A stretch of DNA of 56,382 bases from Scalindua sp964584595 (GTDB lineage Bacteria > Planctomycetota > Brocadiia > Brocadiales > Scalinduaceae): NCBI GenBank assembly GCA_964584595.1, contig CAZPAM010000009.1, forward strand, positions 1-56,382, read 5' to 3'. Numbering within the stretch: position 1 is the first letter of the stretch; the number at the start of each line of letters is the position of its first letter. Positions 7,698 through 17,440 of this stretch are shown here, piece after piece. Below the pieces are notes generated by a model, which was not told the DNA's origin, made no database searches, and was given only the letters and a program-made list of their open reading frames with translations. The translations under genes and the position numbers were made by a program.

Positions 7698-9749
7698 TCA
7701 AAATTGGTATTGCAATTCAATAATGAAGGATCTTCCCGGTTGAGGATAATCGGTAGGAACTGTATCCTGTGGGGCTGAGTCTTTATAGCTTTTATCAAAG
7801 AGATTAAAAACAGAACCCTTGATCTCAAGATTGTCGATGAAATTCCTCCCAATAAGCGTTAGATTTACCAGGGCATAAGAAGATAAATCATGCCTGGTGT
7901 CGTCAAATTCTCTAGGCCTTGGTCCGATGAAGAGGGTATTCAGGTTCGCATTTGCATATTTCCAGAATCCTGCATTAATACCAATATTTCCACTGTGGAC
8001 AGGGACATCAGCCAGCCTTCTTCTTTCCCTTGTTTCTTCGGCCTTCTGAAAGGTATAATTGGCAAAAACATAATTATCATTTCCAAAGTCGGCCTTTAAC
8101 TCCGCCTCAACTCCTAATGCCCTCGCTCCACTTGAATTTTCAAACTTGTCAGGACTTTGTGTTTTATCCACCACAATCCTGTCTCTTATCCGGTTATAAA
8201 AGTAATTTATGTTGCCTCTTACGCGATTGGTAAAATTGTAGCCTAAGCCAATCTCGTATGTATTTATCTTTTCTGGATCAAGGTTAGGATTGCCTACTTT
8301 GACAGAGTTATTCGTAAGGAATAACTCTTGAAAACTGGGTGCCTTGAAGGCGGTTGCAAATAGGAGCTTCAGGTGAGCATCCTCTATAAATCGCCATATA
8401 AACCCGACCCTTGGATTGGTTGTACCTTCAAATCTCGTAAACCGGTCATGTCTCACACCAACTGTTAAATCAATATCGTCTGTAATATTCCACTCATCCT
8501 GCAGATAGAATGCCCATATCTGCCTTGTCACCTTTCTGGTAAAGGGGAAGTCATGAGTAAAATCCGTAACTAATGTGAGGTTGGCATTTGTTATTGGATG
8601 AGAATTCTTACTAAATTTTATATCATGCTGGTGAATCCATTCGTATTGGAAGCCAAATGTTAATTCATTTCCTTCAAAAAGCTTATAGTTAACCTGATTA
8701 TCAAAGCCGATAGTTCTTTGCTTAAATCGTAATTGCCCCTTTATACCTTCAGGATAGATCCCAAGATGGCCATCAGGACGCTGTTCAAAAAAAGGATCAT
8801 AGTTATACTGATCATAATACAATTTAGGTGTTATATTTAGTTTTTCACTCAGTGATAATTTATAAGTAAGTTCAGTAAACATATAAGTATCTCTCAAAAT
8901 CGATTCCTCATTAAGGGCATCACCGACACCTATGTAGTCCTTTCTCCTCTTCTTCATATATTTACTTTTAATTTCCAGGTTATTGTATGAGAGCTTCAGG
9001 TTCAAGTCTGTCTTCTCCCTTCTGGTTGGAGCTTGTCCGGGGCTTCTAGAGGCAGTGGCCGGAAAAATTACGTCCTTTTCAATCTTTTTACTGAAACCTT
9101 CTGTATCGAAATAATCAAGGAATCCTGAAATCAACAGGTCTCCGTATTCTTTACCGAACAACATGTTGTAATTTTGTGTAGAAAAGTTTCCACCGCTCGT
9201 TGTTAATTGAAAGCCGTCAATATCCTCTGTGTCTTTTGTTATGATGTTAACAACTGCAAGGAAGGCATTATGACCATACAGGGCTGAGCCGGGTCCCCTG
9301 ATAATCTCAATCCTTTTTATATTCTCAACTGGAAGGTCATCAAAATTCCACGTAGCCCCACCCCTCCATGGGTCATTAACAGAATGTCCATCTATCAAGA
9401 CCTTTATCTTTTGTGAGGCATCATCCAGGACACCCCTTACAGCAATATCTCTCTCTCCGGTTTCGTCCATAGAAATATAAAAACCGGGTACTATCTTTAA
9501 AACATCCACTAACGTTCTGAAACCCATTTGTCTTATTTGTTTGGCAGTAATAACACTCATTATTGCCGGAGATTTCAAAACGGATCTGGGTCTTTTTAGG
9601 GCACTGATAACTATCTGCTCTTCCGAAAAGATTGCGAACATATCTTCGAGTACTACCTCTTCTTCCTGTGCAAATAAATTTGCTACATAAGAAAGCGTGA
9701 AGCATAACAATAAGAGTGCTGTAAGATTAAATTTCAATAGTTTCCCCAT
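7698..9749 (-). CDS. TonB-dependent outer-membrane receptor (copy 1)
   Basis: A signal peptide (about 1-27, ending LFAQ) precedes a plug domain (about 45-180) with typical blocks: ISALKRPRSVLKSPAIMSVI, GFRTLVDVLKIVPGF, KVLIDGHSVND, IEIIRGPGSALYGHNAFLAVVNIITK. The remainder is a 22-strand type beta-barrel with alternating hydrophobic and aromatic residues and a final strand ending in phenylalanine (LQYQF), the outer-membrane insertion signal. The TonB box is presumably near residues 45-55. Such receptors take up siderophores, cobalamin or similar large ligands using TonB energy; the ligand cannot be told. A strongly similar paralogue lies 369 bases upstream on the same strand. No TonB, ExbB or ExbD gene is nearby. 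Confidence 0.95.
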   Translation of the reverse strand: MGKLLKFNLTALLLLCFTLSYVANLFAQEEEVVLEDMFAIFSEEQIVISALKRPRSVLKSPAIMSVITAKQIRQMGFRTLVDVLKIVPGFYISMDETGERDIAVRGVLDDASQKIKVLIDGHSVNDPWRGGATWNFDDLPVENIKRIEIIRGPGSALYGHNAFLAVVNIITKDTEDIDGFQLTTSGGNFSTQNYNMLFGKEYGDLLISGFLDYFDTEGFSKKIEKDVIFPATASRSPGQAPTRREKTDLNLKLSYNNLEIKSKYMKKRRKDYIGVGDALNEESILRDTYMFTELTYKLSLSEKLNITPKLYYDQYNYDPFFEQRPDGHLGIYPEGIKGQLRFKQRTIGFDNQVNYKLFEGNELTFGFQYEWIHQHDIKFSKNSHPITNANLTLVTDFTHDFPFTRKVTRQIWAFYLQDEWNITDDIDLTVGVRHDRFTRFEGTTNPRVGFIWRFIEDAHLKLLFATAFKAPSFQELFLTNNSVKVGNPNLDPEKINTYEIGLGYNFTNRVRGNINYFYNRIRDRIVVDKTQSPDKFENSSGARALGVEAELKADFGNDNYVFANYTFQKAEETRERRRLADVPVHSGNIGINAGFWKYANANLNTLFIGPRPREFDDTRHDLSSYALVNLTLIGRNFIDNLEIKGSVFNLFDKSYKDSAPQDTVPTDYPQPGRSFIIELQYQF

Positions 9750-10118
9750 ATTTAAAACTTTAGTTATTGAATAGTATTGATTTATTATGTTTGAATTTAT
9801 TCACAAACAACAAAATACATCAAAATGAGTGAAGAAGATTTTATGGTTTTAATACAAACCATAAGCTTTAAGGTCTGAATATATAAAGCTTAAGTAATTC
9901 ATTTCCTGTTCATGCCTTGAGATATGTGAATTATCCTCGTGTACCAACTCTAAAGATAACTATCTTAGATATGAGTATATTACTCAAGATGTTATTATCT
10001 ACAAAGAAATTGTAGCTTTCTCGCACACAGCAATAGAATATGGATATAGCACACAGGGAAAATCAGCCCTGTGATAAAAGTATATGATTTGCGATGTTGA
10101 TTAGTCTCAGATAATCAA
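9750..10118. other. Spacer between the TonB receptors, with a small hairpin
   Basis: No gene is visible. A perfect 7-bp hairpin (CACAGGG at 10052-10058 with CCCTGTG at 10067-10073) lies about 45 bases beyond the stop of the 10119-12185 receptor; it could aid transcription termination or RNA stability but lacks a T-run on the minus strand. The rest is AT-rich with no recognised riboswitch or Fur-like box. Confidence 0.4.
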
Positions 10119-12185
10119 TCAAAATCGATATTGCAATTCAACATTGAAGGATCTTCCCGGTTGTGGATGATCGGTAGGGATTGTATTTTTTGGGGAGGGG
10201 TCTTCGTAACTTTTATCAAAGAGATTAAATACTGATCCCTTGATCTCAAGATTATCCATGAAGTTTCTTCCGATAAGTGTGAGATTCACCAAGGCATAAG
10301 AAGGTAAATCGTGTCTGGCAGAATCACCAAACTCTCTAGGCCTTGACCCGCTTATGAGGGTATTTACATTGGCATTTGCATACTTCCAGAATCCTACATT
10401 TACACCAAGATTTGCTTTATGTACAGGGACATCAGGCAGCCGGTTTCTGTTCCTTGTTTCTTCACCCTTTTGAAAAGCATAATTGGCAAAAGCATAATTA
10501 TCATTTCCGAATTCTGCTTTTAGTTCAGCTTCAATTCCCAGTATCCTCGCTCCCCCACTGTTCATAAATTTGTCAGGACTTAGTGTTTTGTCTAAAATAA
10601 TCCTGTCTCTTATTCGGTTATAGAAGTAATTTATGTTACCCCTAATTTGTTTGGTGAAATTATAACCCAGGCCGAACTCAAAGGTATTTATCTTTTCCGG
10701 ATCAAGATTGGGGTCACCTTCCCTTGAGCCGTTATTTGTGAGGAATAACTCCTGGAAATTCGGTGCTCTGAAGGCGGTTGCCAAAAGGAGTTTCATATGT
10801 GCATCCTCTATAAATCGCCATATAAGACCAAACCTCGGATTGGTTGTTCCTTCGAATCGTGTAAATCGATCATGTCTCACACCAACCGTTAAATCTATAT
10901 CTTCTGTAATATTCCACTCATCCTGAAGATAGAAAGCCATTATCTGCCTCGTCGCCTTTCTGGTAAATGGAAGATCATGAGTAAAATCCTGAGGTGAAGC
11001 GACTGGTAAATTTGTTACGGGATTAAAGGTGAACTCGGTTGATTTTATATCGTGCTGGTGTATCCATTCATATAGAAATCCAAATGTTAATTCATTCCCT
11101 TTAAACAAGTTATAATTAAATTGATTTTCAAAGCCAATAGTCCTTTGTTTATGTCTTACTTGTCCCTGTAAACCGTCAGGAAAGCCTGTAATACCATCAG
11201 GACGCCGCTCGAGAAAAGGGTTATAGTTAAACTGGTCATAATACAACTTGGGTATTATATCTAGTTTCTCTCCCAGGGTTAATTTATAAGTAATTTCGGT
11301 AAATAATTGAGTGCTTCTTATCATTGAATCATCACCAAGGGCATCGCCAACACCAATATAATCTCTTCTCCTTTTATGATTATATTTGCCTTTGATTTCC
11401 AGGTTATTGTAGGACAACTTCAAATTCAGATCTGTTTTTTCTCTCATGTTGTGAGACCTTCCCGGGCTTTGAGAGCCGGGTGTGCCGAAAATAACATCTT
11501 CTTCAACTTTTTCGCTATGACCGTCTGTATCGAAATAATCAAAGAATCCGGAAATCATCAGGTCTCCATACTCTTTGCCGAATAACAGATTATAATTCTG
11601 AGTATCAAATGCTCCACCACCCGCTGTCAATTGAAAGCCGTCAATGTCCTCTGTATCCTTTGTTATAACGTTAATAACTGTAAGGAATGCGTTTTGGCCG
11701 TACAGTGCTGAACCGGGACCCCTGATAATCTCTACCCTTTTTATGTTTTCAACCACAAGGTCGTCATACTGCCACGAAATACCACCACTATGTGGTTCAT
11801 TAATGGAATGTCCATCTATCAAGACCTTTACTTTCTGTGAGTTAGTATCCAGGACTCCTCTTACGGCAATCTCTCTTTCTCCTGTGTTGGACCAGGCAAT
11901 ATCAAAACCGGGTACTATGTCCAAAACTTCCGTTAACGTACTGAAACCCATTTGTCTAATTTGTTTGGCTGTAATCACACTCATTATTGCGGGAGATTTC
12001 GAAACGGTTCTAGGCCTTTTTAAGGCACTGACAACTATTTGCTCTTCCGTAAAGATTGCGAACATGTCTTCAATGCCTGTTTCTTCATTCTGAGCAAATG
12101 AATTTCCGGAAGTATACAGCATGAGGCTCAATAACAGAATTGAGATTACACGAAACTTTAATATAATTTTGAAAATGGACCGCAT
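10119..12185 (-). CDS. TonB-dependent outer-membrane receptor (copy 2)
   Basis: This 688-residue protein is a full-length paralogue of the receptor at 7698-9749. It has a signal peptide (about 1-31, ending SFAQ), a plug domain with SALKRPRTVSKSPAIMSVIT, DGHSINEPHSGGISWQYDD and RGPGSALYGQNAFLTVINVI, and a beta-barrel ending with LQYRF. The two proteins can be aligned from end to end, differing mainly in extracellular-loop stretches (for example the insert near TEFTFNPVTNLPVASPQ), which suggests related but distinct ligands or phage escape. Ligand unknown; plug motifs make the family certain. It is the upstream member of the pair and probably has its own promoter in the 277-bp gap before it. 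Confidence 0.95.
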   Translation of the reverse strand: MRSIFKIILKFRVISILLLSLMLYTSGNSFAQNEETGIEDMFAIFTEEQIVVSALKRPRTVSKSPAIMSVITAKQIRQMGFSTLTEVLDIVPGFDIAWSNTGEREIAVRGVLDTNSQKVKVLIDGHSINEPHSGGISWQYDDLVVENIKRVEIIRGPGSALYGQNAFLTVINVITKDTEDIDGFQLTAGGGAFDTQNYNLLFGKEYGDLMISGFFDYFDTDGHSEKVEEDVIFGTPGSQSPGRSHNMREKTDLNLKLSYNNLEIKGKYNHKRRRDYIGVGDALGDDSMIRSTQLFTEITYKLTLGEKLDIIPKLYYDQFNYNPFLERRPDGITGFPDGLQGQVRHKQRTIGFENQFNYNLFKGNELTFGFLYEWIHQHDIKSTEFTFNPVTNLPVASPQDFTHDLPFTRKATRQIMAFYLQDEWNITEDIDLTVGVRHDRFTRFEGTTNPRFGLIWRFIEDAHMKLLLATAFRAPNFQELFLTNNGSREGDPNLDPEKINTFEFGLGYNFTKQIRGNINYFYNRIRDRIILDKTLSPDKFMNSGGARILGIEAELKAEFGNDNYAFANYAFQKGEETRNRNRLPDVPVHKANLGVNVGFWKYANANVNTLISGSRPREFGDSARHDLPSYALVNLTLIGRNFMDNLEIKGSVFNLFDKSYEDPSPKNTIPTDHPQPGRSFNVELQYRF

Positions 12186-12241
12186 TTGTTTGCTCTCTTT
12201 TTCCTGTATATTTCTTTAGATAAAGTTAATGGTGATACAAA

Positions 12242-12388
12242 ATGAAATTAATTTGTATTGGATTTTTGAGTATACTGGTAATCGTTGGGACATATATTGG
12301 TGTTATATGTAAAAACGAACCGACGGAGACCTGCATATCTTGGGATTTCCAGTTAAGCCGGTCAATAGAAATGTTATATATTGTATAA
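12242..12388 (+). CDS. Candidate small membrane protein (48 residues)
   Basis: An open frame on the plus strand starts with ATG at 12242 and encodes a protein beginning MKLICIGFLSILVIVGTYIG, a plausible single transmembrane helix, followed by a polar tail with two cysteines and ending at TAA 12388. It lies in the gap between the divergently placed receptor gene and the convergent radical SAM gene. The ribosome-binding site is weak (GGTGA about 5 bases before the ATG). The hydrophobic-then-polar layout is suggestive, but length alone gives no statistical support, so this is a low-confidence call. Confidence 0.25.
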   Translation: MKLICIGFLSILVIVGTYIGVICKNEPTETCISWDFQLSRSIEMLYIV

Positions 12389-12462
12389 TTTACCTAAGAA
12401 TTTAATTGAAAATCTGCTTAAGTCAAGAGAAATTTTCAATTAAGAATAATGTAATATTTATC

Positions 12463-14025
12463 TTAAACAACTTTTTGAGCAATAAGCAGATCTTCAGCGA
12501 GCTCCTCTGCCAGATAACCGTCTTTATCAGTAACCATTGTGGGCTTGAAATAGTCTTCATAACGCGAGTCCACACGAAATGCCGGTTTGTAAGTGTTGTC
12601 AAGCGGTTCTTTTGTGCTGATGTGTGTATGGTGCCTTCTGGCGGCTTTTCTGTGTTGGGCATTAATCCAGCCACATGAGGTTACAAGCCTCTCTGCACAT
12701 AGCAACAAACTACTATTCAAGGCAACCATCATCTGAAAAGTAGAAAGCTTTGATCTATATCGCTTGTAGAAACCCAGTGAATGCTTCAACACGCGCGACC
12801 GATAGCCGGAAAAACTTTGAATGTTTCGTAAAAAGTCAGCTACTTCGTCGATGTGATCCAATGGTTGTAGTGACAGTGTGGCGCTGTCAAGATCACGCAG
12901 CTTTGTCTCAGGAAGGATAGTGCCTTTGGCCAGGCACTCATTGAAGAATGGTGTGCCCAGGATTGGAATAGGCGCCACTAAGTAACCGGGTAGTGTAATG
13001 TCTGGTGTACTGGTAATGAAATCGAATTCCTGATGAAGATCAGCGATACTGCGTGTGGTGATATCTATCATGAGCCCATAGTGAAAGACAACGCCGGCGT
13101 CCAGGCTCTTGCTGATTAGTTCTACTTGTGGGAAGCGTACATTTTGTGTCTTGTTGTTCTTGAGCCATTGTGTGTCAAAGGCTTCAACTCCTGTGAAAAG
13201 TCCAAAACAACCGGCATCGCGAACCAGTTCAAGGTTTTCATCCTTATAGAAAAAATCGTTGGTGACCAGGGCCGCCCAATCGCGAAAAAAACCTGCCTTT
13301 CTCATGTCCTTGATGAGTTCCAGCCGTTCTAGAAAATACATCCTGTCGTTGCCATAGAAGTTATTGTCGAGGAAGATAAGGTGTTTCTTTTTCCCCATAG
13401 CAATGATCTGTTTTTTGATATACTCCAGGTCAAGTTTATGATATTTCACACCTTCACCTGTCAGGACACAAAATGGGCAATTAAAGTTGCAGTTTCTACT
13501 GGTTTCAATGTATCCGATCCCTCGTGTATAGTAGGCCAGGTCGTACCTTGGCGACATCTCCCTGGCCACGTAGTCTTCACCGAAGGCATCCGTTATAACC
13601 TCACCCATCTCTTCGACATCACCACAGCAGCAATAATCGAAGAATCGTTGAGAGTAATTGGGAATTGCGCGGATGGGAGAGCCCCCGGCTACAACAATGA
13701 CATTTGCGTTTTTTGTGCGTGCATAAGCGGTTAGATGCAACATCCTGTCAAATGCAGATGTTAGACCTGTCATGACCAGCATGTCCGGCCAGGATAGAAG
13801 ATGTTCGTCCTCTAGAGGACCGCTGAACTGCTCGTTATAAATGTATATATCACAAAGTTCGGCAGAGAAAGTGCCTGCTAAATAGACTGGCGCCATAGCC
13901 TGTGGTACCTTGAGAGGCCTGCGAACAGGCCTGCGGGTATAATCAAAGTAGCAATTAACTATGAGAATGCGCTTCCGGTTACGAATACGTCCCTTGGACT
14001 GCTTTGAAACTATTATATTACTCAT
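12463..14025 (-). CDS. Radical SAM protein with N-terminal B12-binding-like domain
   Basis: The radical SAM cluster motif C-x3-C-x2-C is visible as CNFNCPFC (C179, C183, C186) after ETSR. Residues 18-150 form an alpha/beta region (RILIVNCYFDY, DMLVMTGLTS, NVIVVAGGSP) resembling the cobalamin-binding-like domain of the class B radical SAM family, but I do not see the DxHxxG cobalamin motif. Downstream SAM-domain features include HLIFLDNNFYG, GLFTGVEAFD and a Pro-Gly segment PIPILGTPFFNE. The last about 110 residues are basic and family-specific. Substrate unknown. The start is supported by GGGGAGGAGG about 8 bases upstream. It follows the two amidohydrolase genes on the same strand after 86 bases, so they may be co-transcribed. 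Confidence 0.9.
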   Translation of the reverse strand: MSNIIVSKQSKGRIRNRKRILIVNCYFDYTRRPVRRPLKVPQAMAPVYLAGTFSAELCDIYIYNEQFSGPLEDEHLLSWPDMLVMTGLTSAFDRMLHLTAYARTKNANVIVVAGGSPIRAIPNYSQRFFDYCCCGDVEEMGEVITDAFGEDYVAREMSPRYDLAYYTRGIGYIETSRNCNFNCPFCVLTGEGVKYHKLDLEYIKKQIIAMGKKKHLIFLDNNFYGNDRMYFLERLELIKDMRKAGFFRDWAALVTNDFFYKDENLELVRDAGCFGLFTGVEAFDTQWLKNNKTQNVRFPQVELISKSLDAGVVFHYGLMIDITTRSIADLHQEFDFITSTPDITLPGYLVAPIPILGTPFFNECLAKGTILPETKLRDLDSATLSLQPLDHIDEVADFLRNIQSFSGYRSRVLKHSLGFYKRYRSKLSTFQMMVALNSSLLLCAERLVTSCGWINAQHRKAARRHHTHISTKEPLDNTYKPAFRVDSRYEDYFKPTMVTDKDGYLAEELAEDLLIAQKVV

Positions 14026-14111
14026 AACTTCCTCCTCCCCTTTTTCTGAGTAAATGATAGTAGCGAAATATGTGAAAACTTTTATTTCATTAGCGATTAT
14101 GCAGTGTCTTT

Positions 14112-15413
14112 TTAATGAAACAAGAACTTCTCGGGATTTCTATAACAGAAACTTTCTGTGTGAGATTTTAAGTAATCCGTATTACTAAAATTGTTCAAAT
14201 AATCATTATAGGAGTTTGTCCAAATAGTACTGATCAAGAAATCCGATCCAAAAAGAATGCGACTTTTCAGCTCAGGATTGGTGTTCTCTCTATTTTTTAG
14301 TAGATCTTCAAGACGTCTACAGTCTTTAGAATCAGAACTAAGTGAAATGCACGAAAAATCTGCATACACATTTGGATATTTTGACATCAGCTCAATTACT
14401 GAATTTCTCCACTGTGTTCGTCGAAAAAACAATAAACGGTTACTTTGATATCCAAAATGTCCAAAGTTGATTTTAAGTTCGGGATATTCCTTCAGGACTT
14501 CTGTCCATTTCGTTCCCGGTGCTGTATAGTCATCAGCGTTTTCGGCAACTCTAAATCCACCATTACTGCAGTGTGTTGTCATTGGTATGCCTTTGTCAAT
14601 ACAATAATCATATAAGGTTATGACTTTTTCTCTTTCTTCGTTTTTATCTGGCCATGGATCAAAGCCAAGGGGAGGATAAACCTTTATACCAGCAAAGAAG
14701 TTGCTGCGAAATCCTGCATCGGCTATATCTCCATTGAATTTACCCATGTTTTCATACAGAGGTTGTTGTTTGCCCTTATAATCTATAAAATACTTATCTA
14801 ACATTCTTTTCACCTTTTCATTAGTGTAATGTTTTGTGTTGATTCCTAAAAAAGGGTAGATTTCAAAAAGTTTGTTGTTCTTCACGTCGGGCACTTGCGT
14901 CAATTTGTTTTCTGTTTTGTGTGGGACTAGTTTATTCTCACAGTAAATTTTGATTCCATTAAACAGATCAATTACTTGTGATCTGATGGGCTTTCGGGGT
15001 GGAATGTTATAAAAAATACCAGGTTGTTTAATGTTTCTATAACCATAATCCATTATCAAGGGAGTTAGAACAATCTTATTAAATGTTTCATTACCAATTT
15101 TAAACGTATTGTCTGAAGAAACTACTTTAGGTTCTACATTTTTTAAGAAGTATTCTGTTATAAGAAAATAACTGCCTAAATCATTCTCCAGAAGTGATAA
15201 TAAATTATTAAATTTCCTACTTGTGGCAGGGTTGATTTTATTATAGAGCCACACTAGAGGGCCTGCCGGAAGTAATAGTTTAATCTTGAAACGTTTTAGA
15301 AAAACTAAAACATTTAGATGGCTCCAATTAAATGCATGACAATGGATGTCGTAAAATTTCTTTGTTTCAGTTTTCTTGACATTTTCACTGTCTTTGCCGT
15401 TTTCAATTCCCAT
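14112..15413 (-). CDS. Amidohydrolase-family metal-dependent hydrolase (TIM-barrel), copy A
   Basis: The metal-ligand motifs of the amidohydrolase_2 superfamily are all present: DIHCHAF (H24, H26), the GIKVYPPLGFDP strand that carries a conserved lysine, TTHCSNGG, INFGHFG and LFGSDFL with the final aspartate. The protein is 433 residues, longer than typical decarboxylase-type members, because of an insert between about residues 50 and 200. No signal peptide. It is paralogous to the gene just upstream (15448-16671), from which it is separated by 34 bases, so they are almost certainly co-transcribed. Reaction unknown: members hydrolyse amide or ester bonds or decarboxylate aromatic acids. Confidence 0.88.
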   Translation of the reverse strand: MGIENGKDSENVKKTETKKFYDIHCHAFNWSHLNVLVFLKRFKIKLLLPAGPLVWLYNKINPATSRKFNNLLSLLENDLGSYFLITEYFLKNVEPKVVSSDNTFKIGNETFNKIVLTPLIMDYGYRNIKQPGIFYNIPPRKPIRSQVIDLFNGIKIYCENKLVPHKTENKLTQVPDVKNNKLFEIYPFLGINTKHYTNEKVKRMLDKYFIDYKGKQQPLYENMGKFNGDIADAGFRSNFFAGIKVYPPLGFDPWPDKNEEREKVITLYDYCIDKGIPMTTHCSNGGFRVAENADDYTAPGTKWTEVLKEYPELKINFGHFGYQSNRLLFFRRTQWRNSVIELMSKYPNVYADFSCISLSSDSKDCRRLEDLLKNRENTNPELKSRILFGSDFLISTIWTNSYNDYLNNFSNTDYLKSHTESFCYRNPEKFLFH

Positions 15414-15447
15414 TATTTATCTCCTTCTCAAGCTTTATTATTTGTTA

Positions 15448-16671
15448 TTAAGATTTAAACAAGTCTGGAAGCGTTATGCCTTCACTTGTTAAAAAATTAA
15501 TATGATTAAATAACGGACCACTTGTGGGCTTATTAAGACCTAAGAATTTTACAGCATTACCTTTTAACAGACGTGTAATCTGTCTCTTCTTAATTCCATA
15601 CTTTTTTGCATGATCGTTGAATATATTCAGATGTTCACTCTCAGAACACAATATCCTGAGTGGCCACCAGTCTGTTCCATAAAGGATTTTGTTCCAGATT
15701 TTATTATCATCTGAATATTTCTTTAATCGTTTGAAATAAGGATCAGGATCTTCGAACATGGCCTCAATGTAGGCAAGGTCTGCATAAACATTATCATACT
15801 GTTCCAAATAACCCTCAATAGTTTCGCGCCATTTCCTCTCTATTTCAATTTGAGCCTTATCTTTACGTTTAAAGATTAATCCTTTAGTAGCAAAAATATC
15901 ACCACCAAAATGTGCAAAGTTTAATTTAAGGCCTTTATATTCATCCAGTACAGGTTTCCAGTGTTTCGGATTCGCCATTTTCCAGTAATATTTATTTTTT
16001 TCAGGTTTTTTCTTTTGGCCTTTCTTTTTGGGTACTGGTTCGTCTGAATAAAAACCACCATGAAGACAGTGGGTAGTGATAGGTATTCCATTATCTTCAC
16101 AGTACGCATATAGAGGATGCAGACGAGAATCATTTGGGAAGTAGCCCAGTGGAGGGTAAATTTTAACTCCCCAAAATCCTTGTGTTTCAAGTGCGTTGGT
16201 TATATATTTTATGCCCTTCCTGGCTTCGATCCTTCGAGGATCTGCAGCAATGAAAGGTAAAAACCTTCCCGGATGTTTCAACACTGCAGCTATCATCTCT
16301 TTTTTTTGTCGAGCAAAGTTCTTTTTTGGTAACTGGTCTGCATCTGAGTGATCTTTAACGGCATACTCAGTGTCCATCATTAATAGTGTAAAGACCAACT
16401 GTTTTTTCTTGTCCTTAAATTTGCTTTCATTTAAAAGCGCTTCTGCTGTTTCCGTGGTATTGCTCATTTTACATAACGTTATGAACTCTCTAAGTCGATC
16501 AAGTGGATCATTATCATCAAACCAATTGTGAAAATACCTTAATATCTTTTTTACAGGATTCAGGTCTATGTCCTTTGTAAATCTGCCGGTAAGCTCTGTG
16601 GCAATACAATCGTGATTAAAGATATGACAGTGGTTGTCTATTATTATCTCTTTTTTAGATGTATTGCTCAT
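15448..16671 (-). CDS. Amidohydrolase-family metal-dependent hydrolase (TIM-barrel), copy B
   Basis: Metal-site motifs appear in order: IDNHCHIFNH (H14, H16), GVKIYPPLGYFP, TTHCLHGGF, LNFAHFGG and LYGTDWWP. They correspond one-to-one with those of the downstream copy A, showing a tandem duplication followed by strong divergence. A lysine-rich insertion (PKKKGQKKKPEKNKYYW) after the second histidine motif is particular to this copy. The protein lacks a signal peptide and should act in the cytoplasm. It is the first gene of a probable amidohydrolase A/B - radical SAM transcript, and upstream lies an unusually long leader reaching to a candidate -24/-12 element at 17254-17269. Function beyond hydrolase superfamily is not predictable. 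Confidence 0.88.
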   Translation of the reverse strand: MSNTSKKEIIIDNHCHIFNHDCIATELTGRFTKDIDLNPVKKILRYFHNWFDDNDPLDRLREFITLCKMSNTTETAEALLNESKFKDKKKQLVFTLLMMDTEYAVKDHSDADQLPKKNFARQKKEMIAAVLKHPGRFLPFIAADPRRIEARKGIKYITNALETQGFWGVKIYPPLGYFPNDSRLHPLYAYCEDNGIPITTHCLHGGFYSDEPVPKKKGQKKKPEKNKYYWKMANPKHWKPVLDEYKGLKLNFAHFGGDIFATKGLIFKRKDKAQIEIERKWRETIEGYLEQYDNVYADLAYIEAMFEDPDPYFKRLKKYSDDNKIWNKILYGTDWWPLRILCSESEHLNIFNDHAKKYGIKKRQITRLLKGNAVKFLGLNKPTSGPLFNHINFLTSEGITLPDLFKS

Positions 16672-17253
16672 GTTTTCTCCTTTTAAATATTGTTGACAAG
16701 ATAAGACGATTCTAGATAGATCACGCTTGTAGTCCGGGCAGATATAGACAAAGATCAGCGAATAATTAGTTTAGAATCTTTTAAGACATAACCACAAAGA
16801 TAATCAAGCTTGATTGTGATAGTAACAAAGTGTATCTAAGTCTTTTCGGCTTTGTTCTGAAGTAATAGGTGAGATTAATGATTGGAATAACACAAATAAA
16901 CCCTCCTGGTTTTCACCTTGTGAATATGTAATAGTACGCCTTCTTGACAGTACCTGAATCAGGAAAGAAATTAAAGATTTATCGAATACATTATTACGAC
17001 AACTTCCCGGCAATTTATGGGAAAAACAGAATTAACATTGGAAAGTTAAGAATAAGATTTAAAAAGTATTCATAACTAAATGCTTAAATATAAGTGAAGC
17101 CGTAATCCAGCCTGGTACTAACTAGGTACGAACCTGGTATTCTTTTGTACATACATAAGGTTGTTATTTTCCAAGCATAGTAGGAATGCACTATATAGAA
17201 AGTATTTTTCTGTTTGTCAACTATCTTTCAGGCTTTCCTTTTCGTATCAATTT

Positions 17254-17269
17254 AACAAAATTTGTGCCA
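17254..17269 (-). promoter_or_regulatory. Candidate sigma54 (-24/-12) promoter
   Basis: On the minus strand this reads TGGCACAAATTTTGTT, matching the RpoN consensus TGGCAC-N5-TTGCW except for T in place of C in the -12 element, with correct spacing. The dyad site at 17413-17440 is about 150-170 bases upstream, as for the hydrolase promoter at 7499-7514. Transcription would run toward the amidohydrolase gene at 16671. Confidence 0.5.
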
Positions 17270-17412
17270 TAGAAAATGAGAAGCAAATCTTTTTAATATA
17301 TATTAAGTCTTATAATATATAACTTATTTCTTATTCAGAGTTTATGTCATTATTTAATTATCTTCTTTGTTGCGTTTTGCAGAGGGAGAGGGGAAATCAA
17401 ATAGGATAGAAA

Positions 17413-17440
17413 GTGTGTCACGTCACAGATGTGTGCCACG
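17413..17440. promoter_or_regulatory. Candidate activator-binding site related to 7655-7680
   Basis: The stretch contains GTGTGTCACGTCAC followed by TGTGTGCCACG, a set of GTGTCAC half-sites in the same order as the reverse complement of 7655-7680. Its position relative to the -24/-12-like sequence is also the same. Shared sequence plus shared geometry in two unrelated intergenic regions suggests one common enhancer-binding regulator. Confidence 0.45.

Noticed and set aside
16804..17013. 69-codon minus-strand frame in the long gap before the amidohydrolases
   Set aside because: TTG start without ribosome-binding site and no protein-like pattern.
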